Below the pieces are notes generated by a model that was given only the letters and a program-made list of their open reading frames with translations, ran no database searches and had not been told where the DNA came from. Both the position numbers and the translations under genes were made by a program. From positions 2,170,001 to 2,234,000 of the forward strand of contig NZ_JAYDCK010000003.1 in assembly GCF_034555965.1 (NCBI RefSeq): DNA of 64,000 bases, in the 5' to 3' direction. The DNA comes from Aquicoccus sp. G2-2. Lineage in GTDB: Bacteria; Pseudomonadota; Alphaproteobacteria; Rhodobacterales; Rhodobacteraceae. This document shows, piece after piece, positions 39,564 through 47,734 of this stretch. Numbering within the stretch: position 1 is the stretch's first letter; every line of letters begins with the position of its first letter.

Positions 39564-40205
39564 ATGAATCGCACGCACATCTTCGGCATTCTTGCCATGG
39601 CGACTATCGTCGTGGCCTCGAATATTCTCGTTCAGTTTCTCGTCGCGGGCGGGCTGCTTACTTGGGGCGCATTCACCTATCCGTTCGCCTTTCTGGTCAC
39701 GGATGTGATGAACCGCGTCTATGGATCGGCCGCCGCGCGCCGTGTCGTCTTTGCGGGATTTCTCACTGGGATCGTCTGCTCGCTCATCGGCTCGCAGATC
39801 ATGCTTGAGGGGGACGGTTACAGCTACGCGGCCGTGCCGTTGCGCATCGCGCTTGGGTCCGGCACGGCGTTCTTGGTGGCGCAACTCACTGATGTATTTG
39901 TGTTTAACCGCTTTCGTGGTGGGCGCTGGTGGCGCGCGCCGCTGATCTCAACACTGGCCGGGTCGGCGCTTGATACCGCGCTTTTCTTCTCCATTGCGTT
40001 CTCCGCCACGCTGTCTTTCGGGGCCACTGCCGATGCAGCAATCGCATGGGGGCAAGGCCCGGCACCGCTGCTCACGCTGGGGCCACAAGTGCCGCTTTGG
40101 GTCTCTCTGGCGCTGGCCGATTGGTCGGTGAAGCTCAGCCTCGCGCTGATCGCGCTTGTGCCTTTCCGCATCATCGTGGGGTCTTTACGTCAGCGCACCA
40201 CATGA
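39564..40205 (+). CDS. Queuosine precursor transporter (VUT/YhhQ family)
   Basis: 213 residues with about six helices. The family marks are PFAFLVTDVMNRVYGSAAARR, LRIALGSGTAFLVAQLTDV and the C-terminal ADWSVKLSLAL. E. coli YhhQ imports preQ0 and preQ1 for queuosine in tRNA. No queuosine-synthesis gene is nearby. Preceded by an 82 bp gap from the esterase-like gene. The family assignment is good; the substrate is by homology. Confidence 0.93.
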   Translation: MNRTHIFGILAMATIVVASNILVQFLVAGGLLTWGAFTYPFAFLVTDVMNRVYGSAAARRVVFAGFLTGIVCSLIGSQIMLEGDGYSYAAVPLRIALGSGTAFLVAQLTDVFVFNRFRGGRWWRAPLISTLAGSALDTALFFSIAFSATLSFGATADAAIAWGQGPAPLLTLGPQVPLWVSLALADWSVKLSLALIALVPFRIIVGSLRQRTT

Positions 40206-40260
40206 TTTTGTTTGACATACGCGTCTCCTGTGGCAGGCTGGATGCACGCGAAACAAACGA

Positions 40261-40389
40261 AAGGAGGTGCTTCAGTGTCTATTGGGATCATGGAGAAATG
40301 CGTTGGAACAGTTTGGGAGACGCGCACCTGAGGCAGCCCTTGGGTGGTGAAAACCCTGAATTGGTGCAGACCTAACCACGCACCTCCTT
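40261..40389 (+). ncRNA. Candidate structured RNA: SD/anti-SD closed element with alternative pairing
   Basis: AAGGAGGTGC at 40261-40270 is perfectly complementary to GCACCTCCTT at 40380-40389, closing a 129-base domain. Two alternative stems are possible: GGTGC at 40266-40270 or 40363-40367 can each pair with GCACC at 40380-40384, and AGGTGC (40265-40270) can also pair with GCACCT (40324-40329). An 18-codon frame sits inside and an intrinsic terminator follows at 40398. A -35-like TTGACA lies at 40212-40217, but its -10 is poor. It does not fit SRP RNA, tmRNA or RNase P; 6S RNA was considered but I could not match it. The pairing is read directly; the function is unknown. Confidence 0.5.
40275..40331 (+). 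CDS. Possible 18-residue leader peptide
   Basis: GTG at 40275 sits seven bases after a perfect AAGGAGG (40261-40267), the best Shine-Dalgarno sequence in the window, and the frame MSIGIMEKCVGTVWETRT ends at TGA 40329-40331. The stop overlaps the GCACCT that can pair with the Shine-Dalgarno region, so translation and folding would compete. No run of one amino acid is present as in classic attenuators. The frame is read directly; expression is not shown. Confidence 0.4.
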   Translation: MSIGIMEKCVGTVWETRT

Positions 40390-40397
40390 AAATCTCG

Positions 40398-40430
40398 AAG
40401 GGCCGTTCCGCGCGTTGGGGCGGCCCTTTT
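40398..40430 (+). terminator. Intrinsic terminator after the 40.26-40.39 kb element
   Basis: AAGGGCCG (40398-40405) pairs with CGGCCCTT (40421-40428), followed by two more T's (TTTT at 40427-40430). The loop is 15 bases. It ends the small transcription unit well before arfB at 40550. Confidence 0.7.
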
Positions 40431-40549
40431 CGTTGGGCGTACGGCGGGTTAACCTTGTCGCGAGGCCCGAAAATTCACTGTCTGCACCTTGGCTGCCCCT
40501 CTGGCTGCGAAGCGTATGGCACAAAAGAGCGCACGTTGCCGTTAACCAA

Positions 40550-40966
40550 ATGCCGTTAACCATTACAGATGACATTCAGATCGCCGATTGGGAGCTGAGC
40601 GAAAGCTTCACCCGTGCCTCCGGGCCGGGCGGGCAGAATGTGAACAAGGTGAGCACAGCCGTCGAACTTCGATTCGAGGCGGCCCGCTCACCCAACCTCC
40701 CCGGCCCGGTCAAGGCGCGGCTGCGCCGTCTGGCGGGGCGCCGCTGGACCAAGGAGGGCGCGCTGGTGATCTTCTGCGACGAAACCCGCCATCAGGCCCG
40801 CAACCGCGACATCGCCCGCGAAAGGCTAGTCGCGCTGATCCGCGCAGCACTGGTAAAGCCCAAACGGAGGGTGCCGACGAAACCAACGCGGGGATCGAAG
40901 GAGCGGCGGTTGAAGGCGAAGAAGGTGCGCGGAGAAGTGAAGAAGTTGCGGGGGAAGTTGGAGTAG
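40550..40966 (+). CDS. arfB: Alternative ribosome-rescue factor B (peptidyl-tRNA hydrolase)
   Basis: Releases peptides from ribosomes stalled without a stop codon. The GGQ catalytic motif is at residues 27-29 (TRASGPGGQNVNKVS), followed by the RF-1-like core and the basic C-terminal tail (KPKRRVPTKPTRG, SKERRLKAKKVRGEVKKLRGK) that enters the empty mRNA channel. 138 residues. The start at 40550 has no ribosome-binding site, and TGCCGTTAACCA is repeated on both sides of it (40537-40548 and 40551-40562), so an alternative start is possible. Confidence 0.95.
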   Translation: MPLTITDDIQIADWELSESFTRASGPGGQNVNKVSTAVELRFEAARSPNLPGPVKARLRRLAGRRWTKEGALVIFCDETRHQARNRDIARERLVALIRAALVKPKRRVPTKPTRGSKERRLKAKKVRGEVKKLRGKLE

Positions 40967-41028
40967 TTTAAAAATATACATGTGCGCGACTATTTTCACT
41001 CCGGCAGTATGCAATCTAAGGAATTTCA

Positions 41029-41205
41029 ATGAGCGGTCGAAAAACAACTTCAGACTCTGTAAAGCCAGTCGGCTCTGGCGGAAATAGAACAATCAATGTC
41101 AATAGTATGCAGCCAGCTGGAGGTGGCACGCAGAGTTCCACCCAACCTACCGGCTCTGGCGGGAATAACTCTCCCAGTACCGGCGGAAGCGGTGGAAAAA
41201 AGTAG
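41029..41205 (+). CDS. Small Gly/Ser/Thr-rich protein of unknown function (58 aa)
   Basis: ATG at 41029 follows AAGGAA at a good distance. The protein is low-complexity and polar, built on repeats of a GSGGN unit (PVGSGGNRT, TGSGGNNS, GGSGGKK) with no signal peptide or hydrophobic stretch. Its codon use is more A+T-rich than that of its neighbours. It converges with the unfamiliar membrane-protein gene at 41210, five bases away, and both sit in the only clearly AT-richer patch of the window. Family not recognised. Confidence 0.55.
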   Translation: MSGRKTTSDSVKPVGSGGNRTINVNSMQPAGGGTQSSTQPTGSGGNNSPSTGGSGGKK

Positions 41206-41209
41206 GCAC

Positions 41210-41860
41210 TCAGGAATTTCTACCTGTTTTTCGCCTGAGATCTACTTCAGCGATTTCACTTGATGGAATGTATGTCATTCTTAAACCGTCTCCATCAACG
41301 AGGTTTTTTGCCGGTCTACCGTTGCCATCAGCTTCCGTAATATAAGTAACAAACATGGCGATTGAACCGTCTGACCCTAATATACATGGGCCGTCAGGGG
41401 CGCTGTTATATGCACCAAGCGGGTAGCTCTCATACGAAACACCTGATTTCAATGTAACAACTAACTGCGCATACACTAGCCCCTGTTTTTGAATAACTGT
41501 TGCCCAAGCAGTTGGCAAACCATCCTCTTTTGATTTTGTCATCAAGTGGATGGCATTTGTTATCCAGCTATTTAGAAACCCTCGCCAAACCAATGATGTA
41601 ATCACAGGCAAGCCAACACCTAATATGCCAAGCGCATAGACCAAGAAGCTATTTGCTTTTTCTTCACCTTGTGAGGCGCCTATACAGGCCTCAACGAGTC
41701 CGATCCCTAAAAGGCCGATGCCCCCAAAACATAAGATGGACCCAAACACATCAACCGTCCCGTGGCTGTGCCGACGACCGGAATAGGCGATTACATAGGC
41801 GAGGTAGCCACCAATAAATACAACTTGCGTCCGCCAACTTAGTTCAAGCAATTCCTTCAA
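41210..41860 (-). CDS. Membrane protein of unknown function (216 aa)
   Basis: The TTG start (41860) overlaps the pncB stop, and a GGAGG in the end of pncB lies seven bases upstream, indicating translational coupling. Three N-terminal helices (QVVFIGGYLAYVIAY, VFGSILCFGGIGLLGIGLVEA, LVYALGILGVGLPVI) precede a soluble C-terminal domain (AQLVVTLKSGVSYESYPLG, GAYNSAPDGPCILG). It loosely recalls the DUF6338 layout, which I cannot confirm. Lower G+C than pncB, suggesting recent acquisition. Function unknown. Confidence 0.75.
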   Translation of the reverse strand: MKELLELSWRTQVVFIGGYLAYVIAYSGRRHSHGTVDVFGSILCFGGIGLLGIGLVEACIGASQGEEKANSFLVYALGILGVGLPVITSLVWRGFLNSWITNAIHLMTKSKEDGLPTAWATVIQKQGLVYAQLVVTLKSGVSYESYPLGAYNSAPDGPCILGSDGSIAMFVTYITEADGNGRPAKNLVDGDGLRMTYIPSSEIAEVDLRRKTGRNS

Positions 41861-43145
41861 ACCACAACCTCCATCGCCCTTTGCTCCCCAACCCCGAACA
41901 CCCGCTTATACCGGGCGATCTCGTCCGCCGGGCCCATCGCCTTGTTGGGGTTGTCCGAGAGCTTGACCGTCGGGTTGCCGTTGGCCGAGACCGCCTTGCA
42001 GACCAGCGAGAACGGCTCAAGCGCGTCATCGGGGGTCAGGCCGCGAAAATCGTTGGTCAGCAACGTGCCCCAGCCAAAGGAGGCTTTAACGCGGCCCGAG
42101 AATTGCTTGTGCAACTCGGAAATTTTCGCCACATCAAGCCCGTCCGAGAAGATCACCAGTTTCTCGCGCGGATCTTCGCCGCGCGATTTCCACCAGTCGA
42201 TTGCAATCTCCGCCCCCTTGGCGGGGTCGCCTGAATCAACGCGAATACCGGTCCATTTGGTGAGCCAGTCCGGCGCACGGTCAAGGAATCCTTGCGTGCC
42301 GTAGGTGTCGGGCAGGATGATGCGCAGGTTGCCTTCGTGCTCTTCATGCCAGTCGGCGAGCACCTGATAGGGCGCGGCGGCCAGCGCCTCATCGCTTTGC
42401 GCCAGCGCGGAATAGACCATCGGCAATTCATGCGCGTTGGTGCCAATCGCCTCCAGATCGCGCATCATGGCGATGCGCACGTTCGATGTGCCGATGAAAG
42501 CATCGCCCAACCCTTCGTTCATCGCCTGAACACACCAGTCCTGCCACAGATAACTATGCCGACGGCGAGTGCCGAAATCGGCGATCTTGAGGCCATCGAG
42601 GGTTTTCAGACGCTCGATCTTTTCCCAAAGCTTGGTGGTGGCGCGGGCATAAAGCACTTGCAGCTCAAACCGGCCCATCTTGTTCAGAACGGCGCGCCCG
42701 CGCAATTCCATCAGCACGGCAAGCGCGGGAATTTCCCAAAGCATGACCTCGTGCCATTTTCCCTCGAAGGTCAGCTCATATTGGCCGTCACGCTTTTCAA
42801 GGTGATAGGGCGGCAGGCGCAGGTTCTCGAACCATTCCATGAAATCGGAGTGGAACATCTTGCGTTTGCCATAGAAGGTATTGCCGCGCAGATAGGTGTT
42901 TTCCCCCGGCTGAGCGACAGCGAGCGGATATGGTCAAGCTGTTCGCGCAGTTCGCCCTCGTCAACCAGCTCGGCCAGACGGACCGACTTGGTCCGGTTGA
43001 TCAGCGAAAAGGTCACATGTGCGTCGGGTTTGTTGTGAAACACCGATTGGCACATCAGAAGCTTGTAGAAGTCATTGTCGATCAGCGACCGCACGATCGG
43101 ATCAATCTTCCATTTGTGGTTCCAGACGCGCGTGGCAATATCCAA
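41857..43145 (-). CDS. pncB: Nicotinate phosphoribosyltransferase, one frameshift
   Basis: NAD salvage: joins nicotinate to PRPP using ATP. The start is TTG at 43145 ([18 protein letters not shown]); an in-frame TGA lies just upstream. The first part ([22 protein letters not shown]) breaks at C5 (42903-42907). One extra G gives [20 protein letters not shown] and continues [16 protein letters not shown] to the stop, including [35 protein letters not shown] and [11 protein letters not shown]. About 429 residues corrected. The downstream membrane-protein gene is coupled to it. Confidence 0.94.
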
Positions 43146-43156
43146 TGTTCCGACCC

Positions 43157-43182
43157 TTCATTTTTGTCGTTCATTTTTGTCG
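43157..43182. repeat. Tandem 13 bp direct repeat upstream of pncB
   Basis: TTCATTTTTGTCG occurs twice with no spacer (43157-43169 and 43170-43182), 12-37 bases upstream of the pncB start and between pncB and the divergent Hsp70-like gene. Exact tandem repeats in a promoter region may be two binding sites or a slippage product. Confidence 0.7.
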
Positions 43183-43326
43183 CAAGCGTGGTTTTACGAC
43201 AGATTGCCGCAGGCCGCCAACCGAAACTATGCGCCTTGCGGATCAGCGCCGGGCGCAAGGGCAATCGTGCGGCTTGTGCGGCCAACGGACAAGCGTTAGA
43301 ACCCGGCTTTTTCCACGAGGCAGGTC

Positions 43327-44544
43327 ATGGCGGCGCTTGGCATTGATTTCGGAACTTCGAACACGTCTGCGGCTTTCCTGACAGATGCCGGGGCGCAGGT
43401 GATCGCGCTTGAAGATCAGGCCGCGACCCTGCCCAGCGCCGTATTTCTTGATTTCGACAGCCGTGACATGTTGATCGGGAAGACGGCGGCCAGCGCGATG
43501 ATGGAAGGCCGCGACGGGCGGTTTCTCAGGGCGTTGAAAAGCGTGCTGGGCACGCCGCTGGCGCACGAAAAGCGGCAGTTCATGAATGAACGCCTGACCT
43601 TGATCGAAGTGATTGGGCGGTTTCTGAGCGAAATCCGCCAACGCGCCGAAACCGCAACCGGCGCACATTTTGACGTAGCCCTTTCGGGGCGGCCCGTTCG
43701 GTTTCACTCCAAATCAGAGGCCCGCAATACGCAGGCGCTCAAAGATCTGCGGGCGGCTTATGCGCTGGCCGGGTTCAAAACGGTCACGTTCATGCCCGAG
43801 CCGGAAGCCGCCGCTTTGGCGGTGGGCGGAGAGGGGCGGATTCTGATCGTCGATATTGGCGGCGGCACCTCGGATTTCACGGTGTGTGAGCGTCGCGGCG
43901 GTGAGACGCGGATTATTGCCAGCGCCGGGATCCGTCTGGGTGGGACGGATTTCGACAAATGGCTGAGCCTGCGCCATGTGATGCCGCTGTTGGGCTATGG
44001 CGCAATGATCGGCAACGCGTTGGGAGAAGGCAGCAACCCCGCGCCACGGGCGTTGTTTCACGATCTGGCAACCTGGGAAAAGATCGCCTTTGTCTATGGC
44101 CGCTCAACACTGCAAGAAGTGCGTCTGTGGCAACGTCTGGCGGAGAAACCGCCCCTTTTTGCGCGACTGGGCACCGTGTTGGAATCGCATCTCGGGCATG
44201 AAATTGCCTATGCCGTCGAGGCAGGCAAGATTGCCGCCAATCGCGGCAGTGAAGGGTTGGTTGACCTGACCATGGTCGAGCCCGCGTTGCGGACATATTT
44301 GAGCAATGGCGCGCTGCAAGCCGAGTTGTTCGAGAGCGCCGGGGAGATTGCCACCTGCGCGCAGGCGGTTCTGACGCAGGCTGGCTGGCAGGCGGATCAG
44401 GTCGAGCGGGTGATTTTCGTCGGCGGGTCGAGCCTTCTTGGCGTGGTTCAGACGCGCATCGCCGCGCTGTTTCCCGCGGCGCGACTGGAAACCTCCGAAG
44501 TCTTTACCGCAGTGGTGGACGGCCTTGCCCTTGCGACGCGCTAA
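43327..44544 (+). CDS. Hsp70-family (YegD-like) protein
   Basis: Actin-like ATPase of the Hsp70 superfamily, but only 405 residues: it lacks the beta-sandwich substrate domain and lid of DnaK. Nucleotide-binding motifs are present: phosphate-1 IDFGTSNTSAAF, phosphate-2 LIVDIGGGTSDFTV, and adenosine-binding RVIFVGGSSLLGVV. The sequence FMPEPEAAALAV matches the connect region. YegD-type proteins have no settled function. It diverges from pncB; trhO follows 40 bp downstream. Confidence 0.9.
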   Translation: MAALGIDFGTSNTSAAFLTDAGAQVIALEDQAATLPSAVFLDFDSRDMLIGKTAASAMMEGRDGRFLRALKSVLGTPLAHEKRQFMNERLTLIEVIGRFLSEIRQRAETATGAHFDVALSGRPVRFHSKSEARNTQALKDLRAAYALAGFKTVTFMPEPEAAALAVGGEGRILIVDIGGGTSDFTVCERRGGETRIIASAGIRLGGTDFDKWLSLRHVMPLLGYGAMIGNALGEGSNPAPRALFHDLATWEKIAFVYGRSTLQEVRLWQRLAEKPPLFARLGTVLESHLGHEIAYAVEAGKIAANRGSEGLVDLTMVEPALRTYLSNGALQAELFESAGEIATCAQAVLTQAGWQADQVERVIFVGGSSLLGVVQTRIAALFPAARLETSEVFTAVVDGLALATR

Positions 44545-44584
44545 ACCCTTGCCCAGATCGCTTCTGCGCCATATGTGAGGCGCC

Positions 44585-45490
44585 ATGTTCACCTGCCGCG
44601 CCCTTTATCATTTTGCCCGCCTGCCCGATCCAGCCGCCCTGCGCGCCCCGCTTCTGGAGCTGTGTGAGGCCAACGCCATTACTGGCACGCTGCTTCTGGC
44701 GGATGAAGGGATCAACGGCACGATTGCCGGGAAAGTGGCGGGGCTTGACGCGGTGCTTGCCCATATCCGCGCTTTCCCCGGCTGCGGCGATATCGCGTGG
44801 AAGGACAGCCCGGCACAGCAACAGCCATTTCGGCGCATGAAAGTGCGGCTAAAGCGCGAGATCGTAACGATGGGGCAACCCGATGTCGATCCGCGCACAA
44901 AGGCCGGACATTATGTTTCGCCCTCAGAGTGGAACGCGCTGATTGAAAGTCCCGATGTGGCGGTCATCGACACACGCAATGAATACGAGGTTGCCATCGG
45001 CACATTCAAGGGCGCGGTGGACCCAAAGACGGAGAGTTTCCGTGATTTCCCGGCGTGGTGGGAAGCCAACAAGCACCGTTTCCATAACAAGCGGATCGCG
45101 ATGTTCTGCACCGGCGGTATTCGCTGTGAGAAAAGCACCAACTGGCTTTTGCAGCAGGGGGTGGAGGATGTTTATCACCTGCAAGGCGGCATCCTGAAAT
45201 ATCTCGAAGAGGTGCCGGAAGCGCAAAGCGACTGGCAAGGCGAATGCTTTGTGTTCGATGGCCGTGTTTCCGTGGGCCATGGGCTGCATGAAGGGCCGCA
45301 TATCCTCTGCCACGCCTGCCGCCGCCCGATCCTGCCGCAAGACCGTGCGCACCCGGATTACGAAGCGGGCGTCTCCTGCCACCTTTGCGTGAACCTGACG
45401 TCGGAGGCTGACAAAGCCCGCTTCCGCGAGCGCCAAAAGCAGATCACGCTGGCCACCGCGCGCGGCAAAGCGCATCTGCGGCAGGCATAG
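44585..45490 (+). CDS. trhO: tRNA uridine(34) hydroxylase TrhO (rhodanese-related)
   Basis: Oxygen-dependent hydroxylation of U34 in tRNA, giving 5-hydroxyuridine. Order: N-terminal UPF0176 domain (LADEGINGTIAGKV), rhodanese domain (VAVIDTRNEYEVAIGTFKGAVDP) with active-site Cys in MFCTGGIRCEKST, and a C-terminal cysteine-rich region (CHACRRPILPQDR, SCHLC) that may bind zinc. 301 residues, within the usual range. Formerly YceA. Confidence 0.95.
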   Translation: MFTCRALYHFARLPDPAALRAPLLELCEANAITGTLLLADEGINGTIAGKVAGLDAVLAHIRAFPGCGDIAWKDSPAQQQPFRRMKVRLKREIVTMGQPDVDPRTKAGHYVSPSEWNALIESPDVAVIDTRNEYEVAIGTFKGAVDPKTESFRDFPAWWEANKHRFHNKRIAMFCTGGIRCEKSTNWLLQQGVEDVYHLQGGILKYLEEVPEAQSDWQGECFVFDGRVSVGHGLHEGPHILCHACRRPILPQDRAHPDYEAGVSCHLCVNLTSEADKARFRERQKQITLATARGKAHLRQA

Positions 45491-45660
45491 CGGCGGTAGA
45501 TGGCGAAGGATTGCCCATCGTAACCTGCCGTTCACAGTAGCGCCGTCGAATGGCGGGAAGGCGGGGCGAAGTTGACCCAGGATCATCCCATCGCTTAACG
45601 TAGCGGGAGTGCCTTCTTACTGCACCATGGGGTCAGAGAAGATGGGCATGGGGGTGTCTT

Positions 45661-46452
45661 ATGTCATTTCAACTCTCCGGTAGCGCACCAGAAATTTATG
45701 AAAATACTATGGTGCCGCTGTGGTTCGGACGTTGGGCCGAAACCCTTCTGGCTTTAGCCTCCTTGAAAACTGGCGAAACTGTTTTGGACGTTGCTTGCGG
45801 CACCGGCGTCACCACTCGGATAGCCAAACGGGATGTCGGCAACGACGGGCGCGTAACTGGCTTGGATATCAACGCAGGCATGCTTGCGCAGGCTCGCGAA
45901 TTGGCCGCCGACATGGACATCACTTGGATGGAAAGTGATGTCATTGAGACAGGATTGCCGGAGGACAGTTTCAACGCCGTCATATCGCAACATGGTTACC
46001 ACTATTTTCCTGATCAACCCGCTGCTTTAAAAGAGTTCCACCGTGTGCTTGCCCCGTCGGGGCGCATCGCGATGTCGATTTGGGATGGCCACAGTCCCTA
46101 CACCAAAGCTCTCTGCTCAGCGGTCGAAAAATTCATCTCGCCGGAGATTGCGAAGAAGCAACGCGGCCAGAGAGAAACACCATCAGCAGATATGTTGATC
46201 GCAAGTGTTTCCGAAGCCGGATTTCGCGATGTCACTGTAGCTCGCCAAGAATTGGCGATCCAAGTTCCCTTGGCGACAGAGTTCGTCCCTTTGCACCTCG
46301 GATCGATGCCAATAGCCAACGCTTTTCAGAGCCTTCCTGATGAAGAAAAAGAAGCCCTTATTGCTGACGTTGCCGATTCATTAAGTGGCTTGGTCGTCGG
46401 TGATCAGATTGTTTATCCGGATGCCGTTAATGTTGTGACCGGGTGGAAATAG
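45661..46452 (+). CDS. Class I SAM-dependent methyltransferase
   Basis: 263 residues; SAM-binding motif I VLDVACGTGVTTRIA, the acidic residue of strand 2 in VTGLDINAGML, and motif IV region AVISQHGYHYFPDQPAALKEF; this resembles UbiE/COQ5-like and phosphatidylethanolamine-type small-molecule enzymes. Less G+C-rich in codon use than neighbours. It stands alone between trhO and the ABC importer. A GGGGGTG ribosome-binding site precedes the ATG. Substrate not predictable. Confidence 0.88.
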   Translation: MSFQLSGSAPEIYENTMVPLWFGRWAETLLALASLKTGETVLDVACGTGVTTRIAKRDVGNDGRVTGLDINAGMLAQARELAADMDITWMESDVIETGLPEDSFNAVISQHGYHYFPDQPAALKEFHRVLAPSGRIAMSIWDGHSPYTKALCSAVEKFISPEIAKKQRGQRETPSADMLIASVSEAGFRDVTVARQELAIQVPLATEFVPLHLGSMPIANAFQSLPDEEKEALIADVADSLSGLVVGDQIVYPDAVNVVTGWK

Positions 46453-46663
46453 ACAGGATTCCTGCAATTTACGGGAGTTTGTGTTTGATCAACCCGACCT
46501 TTCCCGCCCTGCGCCGCGGACTGCACCAACGTCAGCTTCATCCGGACAACCCCGGTCCACTGCCTCGCAAACCCAAACCACGTTGTCTCATAACCCCTTC
46601 CGCCCTCTGCCCGGACATGATTAACTCCACTGCAAGAAAACCGACAGCAGGGAGACAAATCTC

Positions 46664-47680
46664 ATGACCCATATGAACCGCCGCCACGCGCTTGGCCTCT
46701 TGGGCGCCACTGCCGCCAGCACGCTTGCTATGCCCGCCATCGCGAAAGGCACGAAACTGAAGGTGGGGGCTTTGCATTTCACCTCGCATTCCGGCAGTTT
46801 CATCGCGCTGGAGCGTGGCTATTTCAACGATGCGGGGCTTGATGTCGAACTGAAGTTCTTTCAGGCCGCACAACCGATGGCCGTGGCGATTGCCTCGGGC
46901 GATATCGACTATGCCGTCACGGCGATTTCCGGCGGGCTTATCTCGCTTGCGCAAAAGGGCGCGGTTAAGGTGATCGGCGGCGCGCTTTCCGAGCATAAGG
47001 GCATCGACGGGCAAAAAATCCTCACTTCCGACAAGGCGTTTCAGGCGGGCGCCAAGGCGCCGGGGGATCTCGACGGCAAGGTCTTTGGCATGACGACCGC
47101 TGGTTCGTCGTTTCACTACATGGGCTCCAAAGTCGCCGCCGCCGAGAATATCAGCATGACATTCAAGCCCCTGCAAAAGGTCGGCGCGGTGATTGGGGCG
47201 CTGAAATCCGGGCAGATCGACGCGTGGTCGATCGTGCCGCATATCGCCAAGCCACTGGCCAAGTCGGGCGCGGTGCATATCATCGGCAATATCTCCGATT
47301 ATATTCCCGATTATCAGGTTACCACCGTCTTCACCTCCACCAAGCACGCCGAGGAAGACAAGGATATGACCAAGGCGTTCCTTGCCGGGTATTCCAAAGG
47401 CGCGGCCGATTATGACGACACCATGATCGACAAGAAGCACGGTGAGGACGGGGTCAAGGCGATGGTCGATCTCATTCATAAATACGTCTATGCCGACCGC
47501 CCGATCGAAAAGGCCGCACCGGGGATTATCAACGGCACGATGATGCTCAACCGCGATGCGGCGCTGAACATGGGGTCGGTCAAGGATCAGCTTGACTGGT
47601 TCAAGGCCGAAAAGCTGGTGCATGACGATGTTACCATCGACCAGCTTGTCGATACGTCCTACGTGAAAACCATGGGCTGA
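46664..47680 (+). CDS. ABC transporter substrate-binding protein, NitT/TauT (THI5/SsuA-like) type
   Basis: A Tat signal peptide with twin Arg (NRRHALGLLGATAAS) ends near MPAIAKG, so the protein is periplasmic. The mature part is of the NMT1/THI5-SsuA fold (KLKVGALHFTSHSGSFIALERGYF, AVAIASGDIDYAVTAISGG, LKSGQIDAWSIV). 338 residues. GGGAG ribosome-binding site. First gene of a transporter unit with an ATPase and a permease; adenine deaminase follows, which suggests a nucleobase or pyrimidine-type ligand, unproven. Confidence 0.92.
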   Translation: MTHMNRRHALGLLGATAASTLAMPAIAKGTKLKVGALHFTSHSGSFIALERGYFNDAGLDVELKFFQAAQPMAVAIASGDIDYAVTAISGGLISLAQKGAVKVIGGALSEHKGIDGQKILTSDKAFQAGAKAPGDLDGKVFGMTTAGSSFHYMGSKVAAAENISMTFKPLQKVGAVIGALKSGQIDAWSIVPHIAKPLAKSGAVHIIGNISDYIPDYQVTTVFTSTKHAEEDKDMTKAFLAGYSKGAADYDDTMIDKKHGEDGVKAMVDLIHKYVYADRPIEKAAPGIINGTMMLNRDAALNMGSVKDQLDWFKAEKLVHDDVTIDQLVDTSYVKTMG

Positions 47681-47734
47681 TGCCCTCCGGTGCGGCACTT
47701 TCGTGTGCCGCGCCCGTTGTTCAGCGGACCGCGC

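Noticed and set aside
40298..40375. Alternative small frame starting at ATG 40298 (MRWNSLGDAHL)
   Set aside because: Its Shine-Dalgarno is too close; the GTG frame at 40275 has the ideal site. Both could be incidental in a structured RNA.
40261..40389. Assignment as 6S RNA, SRP RNA, tmRNA or RNase P RNA
   Set aside because: The hallmark sequences of SRP, tmRNA and RNase P are absent, and the 129-base closed domain is short for 6S; left as an unassigned RNA.
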